A stretch of DNA of 58,791 bases. Source: Candidatus Omnitrophota bacterium. GTDB lineage: Bacteria; Omnitrophota; Gorgyraeia; JABMRN01; RBG-13-46-9. Shown here in pieces: positions 54,594 to 58,791 of this stretch (the first letter of the stretch is position 1; each line of letters begins with the position of its first letter). Both the position numbers and the translations under genes were made by a program. The notes beneath the pieces are model-generated. The model did not search any database and was not told the DNA's origin. It saw only the letters and a program-made list of their open reading frames with translations. Location: contig CP070780.1 of the NCBI GenBank assembly GCA_020346285.1, positions 866,245-925,035 on the forward strand, read 5' to 3'.

Positions 54594-54657
54594 GCTGAAT
54601 ATTTACATATTCAGCTTCGTAGCAATTGCTTCGAAGCCAAATACGTAAGTATTTGGC
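54594..54657. repeat. Two adjacent hairpins between yraN and yifB
   Basis: GCTGAATAT-TTAC-ATATTCAGC (54594-54615) and GCCAAATAC-GTAA-GTATTTGGC (54636-54657), both perfect 9-bp stems with 4-base loops and both bordered by TTCG or CGAAG. Probably a pair of dispersed palindromes; a role in transcript processing is possible. Confidence 0.75.
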
Positions 54658-54666
54658 GAAGAAGAA

Positions 54667-55038
54667 TTATTTTTCTATAGCATTTTTGAAATGCTCGATT
54701 TTCTGCGCGAATCCCGAGAATTCATCAAGCTCGATAGAAACAACATCTACGCGCCAACGCATGTTTAACATATTTTTCATCTTTAGATAGCACAAAGCAC
54801 AGTGTATGAGTTTTTTCTTCTTTTTACCTGTTATGGAAAGGTACGGCGGGCCGAAGGATTTGCTTTTGCGTGTTTTTACCTCGACAAACACAATAAAGTA
54901 TTTTTTCCTTGCAACAATATCTAGTTCACCGACAAACGTTCTGACGTTTCTCGCGATTATCTTATAGCCCTTGCGGGCAAGAAACCGCGCCGCGATATCT
55001 TCGCCTTGTTTCCCCAGGACGCGGTTTCTGTAACCCAT
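54667..55038 (-). CDS. YraN family (UPF0102) protein
   Basis: 123 residues. It starts NRVLGKQGEDIAARFLARKGYKIIARNVRTFVGELDIVARK and has FVEVKTRKSKSFG, the restriction-endonuclease-like fold motif (E-D-ExK) of this family. Role unproven; probably DNA processing or recombination. It starts 7 bases after spoVG. Confidence 0.93.
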   Translation of the reverse strand: MGYRNRVLGKQGEDIAARFLARKGYKIIARNVRTFVGELDIVARKKYFIVFVEVKTRKSKSFGPPYLSITGKKKKKLIHCALCYLKMKNMLNMRWRVDVVSIELDEFSGFAQKIEHFKNAIEK

Positions 55039-55045
55039 TTTTTAC

Positions 55046-55315
55046 TTACTCCGATTGCTGGTAGGCCTCGAGAATGACTTCTTTTAAGTATTCCGCTATT
55101 TCCTTCGTAGCAGGCGTAAACACGTTGAACCACTTGCCTTGCTTGCTTTGCTGTTGTGGCATACCGATGAAAATACCCTTTTCGCCTTCCACGATTTTAA
55201 AGCCCCTTACTAAAAATAGGTCCCCAAAAAGAAGGTCGCAAAAGGCCTTCACCTTGCTCTCGTTTTCCAGCCGGGTGATCCTGTCAACTTTTACATTGAG
55301 AACTTCACTTACCAT
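55046..55315 (-). CDS. spoVG: SpoVG family protein
   Basis: 89 residues from ATG 55315, chosen because GGAGGAGA lies about 5 bases upstream; an in-frame ATG 21 bases earlier is less likely. The family pattern is clear: VKVDRI start, VKAFCDLLFGDLFLVRGFKIVEGEKGIFIGMPQ, then FNVFTPATKEIAEYLKEVILEAYQ. SpoVG is a small RNA/DNA-binding regulator. Its upstream region carries the same block as the anti-sigma gene (55350-55386), which suggests control by the neighbouring sigma factor. Confidence 0.95.
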   Translation of the reverse strand: MVSEVLNVKVDRITRLENESKVKAFCDLLFGDLFLVRGFKIVEGEKGIFIGMPQQQSKQGKWFNVFTPATKEIAEYLKEVILEAYQQSE

Positions 55316-55349
55316 TTTCTCTCCTCCTTTCCTCATTTCACTCCCTCTT

Positions 55350-55386
55350 CATATATAAGACAACGAAAATGTGATTTTGCTGCATT
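55350..55386 (-). promoter_or_regulatory. Candidate ECF-type promoter of spoVG
   Basis: Minus strand: AATGCAGCAAA, an 11-base spacer including ATTTT, then GTTGTCT followed by TATATATG. The same boxes with the same spacing are found at 55943-55980. Confidence 0.6.
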
Positions 55387-55412
55387 ATTTTTTAAGATTT
55401 TTTATTTTGCAT

Positions 55413-55455
55413 AAAAAGAACCGTTCCTGCATCACGCAAGGCGCAGGAACGGTTC
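55413..55455 (-). terminator. Rho-independent terminator of the sigma/anti-sigma operon
   Basis: Perfect 13-bp stem GAACCGTTCCTGC (55418-55430) with GCAGGAACGGTTC (55443-55455). On the minus strand TTTTT follows at 55417-55413. It lies 28 bases after the anti-sigma stop. Confidence 0.9.
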
Positions 55456-55482
55456 CGTTCGGAAGGCGGGCAGGCTTAAGGG

Positions 55483-55938
55483 TTAAAGGTTTATTCTATC
55501 ATTCAGGGTTTTGAGGATTTTTGTAGCTTCTTTTTCGCCGCCTTTTTTCCAGGCGTCGTATATCATTATAAGGATACGCGCGTTTATGCTCTCGAATATC
55601 CACTTAGCCCCCATAAGTATCGTGGCAACTAAAAATTGTATGAAGTAACGGGGCACGAAGAACGAAAGTATAAAAGCTATAATAGCTCCGAATAGCCAGA
55701 GGTTTTTCTTCCACATCGATTTCATAAGTTTTACTCCTTGCCCGCCGCTATGCGGGCCTTTTTTTGTTTTGTTAAACTCTTCGACCGCCCCGTAGGCAAA
55801 TACAAGTTTTTCAAGGCAGCCGTTACAATCCTTCAAATGGTTTTCGATTTCTGCTTTCTTTTCCGGCGAAAGCATGCCGCTTAAATAGTCATTTAACTCA
55901 GTTTCCGGCAGACAAAGGCTCGTTTTTTGCATTTTCAC
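55483..55938 (-). CDS. Anti-sigma factor with zinc-finger domain
   Basis: 151 residues. The N-terminal zf-HC2 domain has Cys9, His34, Cys38 and Cys41 in the ZAS anti-sigma arrangement. Two hydrophobic segments follow (about 79-95 and 98-116), so it is anchored in the inner membrane, with a cytoplasmic sensor and sigma-binding domain. It lies 26 bases after its cognate sigma gene; a candidate promoter sits inside the sigma 3' end. Confidence 0.88.
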   Translation of the reverse strand: MKMQKTSLCLPETELNDYLSGMLSPEKKAEIENHLKDCNGCLEKLVFAYGAVEEFNKTKKGPHSGGQGVKLMKSMWKKNLWLFGAIIAFILSFFVPRYFIQFLVATILMGAKWIFESINARILIMIYDAWKKGGEKEATKILKTLNDRINL

Positions 55939-55942
55939 CCTC

Positions 55943-55980
55943 CATATATATAGACAACAAAAATCAGAATTTGCTGCATT
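55943..55980 (-). promoter_or_regulatory. Candidate ECF-type promoter of the anti-sigma gene
   Basis: Minus strand: AATGCAGCAAA, 11-base spacer with ATTTTT, then GTTGTCT and ATATATATGGAGGG. The -35-like box is made of the last codons of the sigma gene. Near-identical to the block before spoVG. Confidence 0.6.
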
Positions 55981-56536
55981 TTATTTTCTTTCTCATGCGC
56001 GTAATAGCGGATGAAACAGTGCCAAGCGGGATACCTATTATTTTCGATACATCCCTTAAATTCAATTCTTTTTTAAAGTAGAGCTTGAATATGAGTTTTT
56101 CCCTCGGCATTAAGAGGCGATAAAATTCTTTTATTTTTTTACCCATATTTTCAGTTTCGCCTGCTTTCCGGGCAATTTCTTTCGTGGGAAGCTTTTCGAA
56201 AAAGGAACCGTCGGACATCAATACTTCTTTCTGCCTCGCCTTCAAATGGTTAATGACGGCGTTTCTCGCTATTACCGCAAGCCAGTAGTCTATACATTCT
56301 TTGTTTTTTATCTCATTTAATTTGTTTTTGCGCCATAGGGAAACCAGTATATTCTGTCCTATATCTTTTATTTCATTTTCGGGCACCTGGCCTCCGGCGG
56401 AATATCTAAGTAGCGCTTTTCTTGCCGCAAATGTGATTAACGGCAACTTTCTTTTAACAAATTCAGCCCAGGCCAGTGGGTCTTTGGCGGTGCATTTGTC
56501 GATGAGAACCGAGATGGGCAGATTTTTATATTCCAT
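55964..56536 (-). CDS. ECF-like RNA polymerase sigma factor
   Basis: 190 residues. Region 2 includes ENEIKDIGQNILVSLWR and YWLAVIARNAVINHLKAR, and region 4 a helix-turn-helix ELNLRDVSKIIGIPLGTVSSAITRMRKKI. No region 1 or 3, as in ECF sigmas. The zinc anti-sigma gene follows, so it is probably held inactive at the membrane until a signal arrives. It likely drives the promoters at 55943 and 55350. Confidence 0.9.
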   Translation of the reverse strand: MEYKNLPISVLIDKCTAKDPLAWAEFVKRKLPLITFAARKALLRYSAGGQVPENEIKDIGQNILVSLWRKNKLNEIKNKECIDYWLAVIARNAVINHLKARQKEVLMSDGSFFEKLPTKEIARKAGETENMGKKIKEFYRLLMPREKLIFKLYFKKELNLRDVSKIIGIPLGTVSSAITRMRKKIKCSKF

Positions 56537-56573
56537 AAGAAGCTTATTTTACTCCGAAGTTGCGGCGGGCCGC

Positions 56574-57311
56574 CTAGGAGCTGTTTTTTACAGCGTCTTT
56601 TTGGGTTAAAAGCATTATATCTTTCGAGAGGATATAGTCAATCAGTTCCCTGAAAACATCTATGTGCATAAAGAACCTGTAAGGTTTTGGCCGGTGGAAG
56701 CTTTCGGTATTTTTCTCGCCCACAAGATGGAATACCATTATCAACCAGCACTTCTTTTTTTCGGCATAGTCAACCTGTTTTTTGAGATAGGAAAGAGAAT
56801 GTTTTTTCATGATGGCAAAACCAATGATTGAATAGGGATTTTTTACAGGGATTTTATTGAAATAAGGGGAATCAGCCGTGAATCTCGCAGATTTATAGTA
56901 AGGCCTTGCTTTTAATAAGTAGGGGAGGTTTAAACCTCCCCTACCGAGTTGATTTTTATTTATATAAGGAAAGACAAAAGAGTTAACCTTATTATGCAGT
57001 AGACCTTCGAGCTCTTTTTTAGATTCGACGATTTCAGAAATCATCTCATTTTTATCTTTTAAGCTCAATCGAGACAGATTCGGATGGGTGAGGGTGTGCG
57101 AAGCGATTTCATGCCCCCGCTTAAGATTGTCTTTTAGCTCTTCTAATCCGGCGAGCCGGCGATTTTCGAATCTCTTTCCTATAAAAGAGGCGGGTACTGC
57201 TATAGTAGATTTTATATTTAGCTTATCGAGGTATTTTATGGCATGTTTGTATGTATCTAAGTAAGCATCGTCAAAGGCAAGGGTGACGATGCCCTTCTTT
57301 CTTCGAGGCAT
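56574..57311 (-). CDS. Polysaccharide deacetylase, with palindrome-encoded insert
   Basis: 245 residues of the NodB type. Catalytic metal motif TLAFDDA (Asp14, Asp15), zinc ligands SHTLTHP (His72, His76), and SFVFPY further on. There is no signal peptide. Between FPY and ARPYYKSARFT a segment containing LGRGGLNLPYLL is encoded by a 26-bp palindrome (56919-56944), read in frame. Members remove N- or O-acetyl groups from chitin-like or peptidoglycan sugars; the target is unknown. Its promoter lies so close that the mRNA may lack a leader. Confidence 0.88.
   Translation of the reverse strand: MPRRKKGIVTLAFDDAYLDTYKHAIKYLDKLNIKSTIAVPASFIGKRFENRRLAGLEELKDNLKRGHEIASHTLTHPNLSRLSLKDKNEMISEIVESKKELEGLLHNKVNSFVFPYINKNQLGRGGLNLPYLLKARPYYKSARFTADSPYFNKIPVKNPYSIIGFAIMKKHSLSYLKKQVDYAEKKKCWLIMVFHLVGEKNTESFHRPKPYRFFMHIDVFRELIDYILSKDIMLLTQKDAVKNSS
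56919..56944. repeat. GTAGGGG palindrome inside the deacetylase gene
   Basis: Perfect 26-bp palindrome with arms GTAGGGGAGGTTT and AAACCTCCCCTAC. The reading frame continues through it. Confidence 0.93.
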
Positions 57312-57317
57312 GTTTCA

Positions 57318-57346
57318 AGTGTAATAGAAACATATAGTTGTGTCAA
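57318..57346 (-). promoter_or_regulatory. Promoter of the deacetylase gene
   Basis: Minus strand: TTGACA, 17-base spacer, TACACT. The -10 box ends 6 bases before the ATG. Confidence 0.6.
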
Positions 57347-57354
57347 TATAATTT

Positions 57355-57816
57355 TTATGGAGGGGTGAAGTAGTCTTGGGCAGGGCCGCCGTCGCCGGGA
57401 TCCTTTAACCACTGTTTTGTAACGTAATCGTAAGACCATGCCCAGGCATAATCTATATCTCTAAAAATAATGCGGTTAACGTTCCAGCCCGTAGTTGGGC
57501 CAATTACATATTGAAAAAAGCAGCTCTCATCCACTCGAATACCTAAATCTTGTTGAACCCGTGTGCTGCCAGCCGCATATCCATTACCCGCCTTCCCGTC
57601 TTCCCATGAATAAACAGGAATTCCTTGATAGGTTCCGCGTTCTACACGATAAGCCCTTTTAGCAGCGACAATCAGGTCGACTGTTGCGAATACCTCGGCA
57701 AACCTGGCTTTCCATATGTATGCCCGAAATATCGGAATCGAAATCACAGCCAAAATACCGACTATAATTATTACTACCAGTAATTCTACTAACGTAAAAC
57801 TCTTTTTTGTAAACAT
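57355..57816 (-). CDS. Type IV pilin-like protein, tandem copy 3
   Basis: 153 residues with MFTKKSFTLVELLVVIIIVGILAVISIPIF (class III signal with Glu at mature +5; the residue before the cleavage site is Ser, not Gly). The N-terminal 60 residues and the C-terminal GDGGPAQDYFTPP are nearly identical to copy 2, while the centre differs. An AAAGGA ribosome binding site precedes the start. Possibly a major or minor pilin of this cluster. Confidence 0.85.
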   Translation of the reverse strand: MFTKKSFTLVELLVVIIIVGILAVISIPIFRAYIWKARFAEVFATVDLIVAAKRAYRVERGTYQGIPVYSWEDGKAGNGYAAGSTRVQQDLGIRVDESCFFQYVIGPTTGWNVNRIIFRDIDYAWAWSYDYVTKQWLKDPGDGGPAQDYFTPP

Positions 57817-57854
57817 TTATTAAATCCTTTCCAAGGTGAAGCGTTCCCTTTTGC

Positions 57855-58322
57855 TTATGGAGGGGTGAAGTATTCTCGGGCAGGGCCGCCGTCGCCGGTA
57901 GTATATTTGTACCAGGTTTTATTCACGTAGTTGTATTGCCATGCCCAGCTATACGGTAGTTCCCTAAAGAAAATAGAAGTATTAGTTGGTTGAGTGTCGC
58001 GGGGATAAATAAGATATTGAAAAAAGCAGTTCTCATCTATTTTAATACCTAAATCTTGTTGGACGCGCGTGCTTCCCGTTGAAACTTCATCACCTGCCAT
58101 GCAATCAGCAAATGGATAAGGAGGAATTCCTTGATAAGTTCCGTGTTCTACACGATAAGCCCTTTTAGCAGCGACAATCAGGTCGACTGTTGCGAATACT
58201 TCGGCAAACCTGGCTTTCCATATGTATGCCCGAAATATCGGAATCGAAACCGCAGCTAAAATACCGACTATAATTATTACTACCAGTAATTCCACTAACG
58301 TAAAACTCTTTTTTGTAAGCAT
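57855..58322 (-). CDS. Type IV pilin-like protein, tandem copy 2
   Basis: 155 residues beginning MLTKKSFTLVELLVVIIIVGILAAVSIPIF and ending GDGGPAREYFTPP. Central region CFFQYLIYPRDTQPT differs from its neighbours. The N-terminal DNA (about 58150-58322) is nearly identical to that of copy 3. It follows a candidate promoter at 58344-58372. Confidence 0.88.
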   Translation of the reverse strand: MLTKKSFTLVELLVVIIIVGILAAVSIPIFRAYIWKARFAEVFATVDLIVAAKRAYRVEHGTYQGIPPYPFADCMAGDEVSTGSTRVQQDLGIKIDENCFFQYLIYPRDTQPTNTSIFFRELPYSWAWQYNYVNKTWYKYTTGDGGPAREYFTPP

Positions 58323-58343
58323 TTATTAAATCCTTTCACATAT

Positions 58344-58372
58344 AATATACTATAGAATTCATGGATTTGCAA
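58344..58372 (-). promoter_or_regulatory. Promoter of pilin copies 2 and 3
   Basis: Minus strand: TTGCAA, 17-base spacer, TATATT, 21 bases before the start of copy 2. Confidence 0.6.
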
Positions 58373-58386
58373 GGGACAAGACCAAT

Positions 58387-58409
58387 TGTTCGAGGTCGAA
58401 CCTCGAACA
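58387..58409. repeat. TGTTCGAGGT inverted repeat upstream of the pilin pair
   Basis: TGTTCGAGGT-CGA-ACCTCGAACA, a perfect 10-bp stem, in the 141-base gap between pilin copies 1 and 2; no T-run. Confidence 0.75.
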
Positions 58410-58463
58410 GTTAGAGATATGGTAATGGTAGAAGCAATGTTCTTTACAAAGAAACGCCCCCCT

Positions 58464-58790
58464 CTAAGATGGAGGGGTGAAGTATTCTCGGGCAGGGCCG
58501 CCGTCACCGAGGGCATATTCGTACCAAGTTTTAGTGGCGTAGTTGTAGTACCATGCCCAATCGTAGGGTAGTTTCTTAAAGAAGATAGTAGTAGCACCTG
58601 TATACTCGCTCGAGGGGTAAATAAGATATTGAAAAAAAGAATCCTCATCTACTTGAATACCTAAATCTTGTTGAACCAGAGTACTTCCGGCTGGAATTTC
58701 ATCGCCTGCCCGGCATTGGGCATACGGATAAGGAGGAATTCCTTGATAGGTTCCGTGCTCTACACGATAAGCCCTTTTAGCACTGACAAT
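58464..58790 (-). CDS. Type IV pilin-like protein, copy 1, 5' truncated by window edge
   Basis: 109 residues visible, ending GDGGPAREYFTPPS. It begins in the middle of the conserved IVSAKRAYRVEHGTYQGIPPYPYA segment, so the start lies beyond the window. Same plan as the other two copies, with a different centre (IYPSSEYTGATTIFF). Confidence 0.88.
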   Translation of the reverse strand: MVSAKRAYRVEHGTYQGIPPYPYAQCRAGDEIPAGSTLVQQDLGIQVDEDSFFQYLIYPSSEYTGATTIFFKKLPYDWAWYYNYATKTWYEYALGDGGPAREYFTPPS

Positions 58791-58791
58791 C

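Noticed and set aside
57355-58322. Pilin copies as pseudogenes of one another
   Set aside because: Both complete copies have intact frames, ribosome binding sites and prepilin signals.
1-58791. CRISPR array
   Set aside because: No series of regularly spaced direct repeats with spacers and no cas gene was seen; the repeats present are dispersed palindromes.

Overview
The window looks like a piece of a chromosome from an uncultivated Gram-negative bacterium, most probably Candidatus Omnitrophota (former OP3) or a close relative. This placement is inference. It rests on outer-membrane assembly genes (BamD-like, LptE-like, Lnt), many type IV pilin-like proteins, PilZ and GGDEF proteins, an exported protein with a fructose-bisphosphate-aldolase-like domain, and a genome littered with short palindromic repeats. 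No phylogenetic test could be run. Genes are tightly packed with many 1-4 bp start/stop overlaps, and no gene-free stretch exceeds about 300 bases.

Layout. 1-5430: surface or secretion cluster: the 3' end of a GNVGIGT-repeat fibre-like protein, an Ig-like secreted protein, a pseudopilin and a small exported beta protein. 5527-8051: GYD-domain protein, thymidylate-synthase-family enzyme, B12-binding radical SAM protein. 8071-13275: M48 protease, RibD-type reductase, pseudopilin, PEBP protein, endonuclease III, AmrS radical SAM enzyme, CaCA antiporter. 13339-17358: MgtC, beta-phosphoglucomutase-like HAD, GH65 phosphorylase, CBS pair, small membrane protein. 17602-25555: nrdJ, apgM-type phosphoglycerate mutase, YchF-like NTPase, coiled-coil lipoprotein, folC, mnmE. 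25651-32517: DUF212, LysM/YkuD, accA, tRNA-Leu, tRNA-Ala, leuS, comEA, comEC. 32667-45337: PilZ, BamD, LptE, holA, rpsT (minus strand), murJ, a uvrC-ogt fusion, prfB with its programmed frameshift, secA, an lnt-nuclease fusion. 45396-52399: a GGDEF-ATPase-HEAT protein with a PilZ protein, then a 946-residue exported aldolase-like protein. 52430-53025: a REP-associated tyrosine transposase bracketed by palindromes. 53035-58791, all minus strand: yifB, yraN, spoVG, an ECF-like sigma and its anti-sigma, a polysaccharide deacetylase, and three tandem pilin-like genes.

Two themes stand out. First, at least three families of short palindromes occur here, and an unusual number lie inside genes in frame (mnmE, leuS, the deacetylase, the Ig-like protein). 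One of them appears to supply the Shine-Dalgarno and start codon of a lipoprotein. A candidate mobilising transposase sits in the same window beside matching palindromes. Second, there are several uncommon domain fusions: UvrC with an alkyltransferase in place of its HhH domain, Lnt with a staphylococcal-type nuclease, and GGDEF with a STAND-like ATPase and HEAT repeats followed by a PilZ gene. A conserved 37-base block upstream of both the anti-sigma gene and spoVG probably marks promoters of the adjacent sigma factor.
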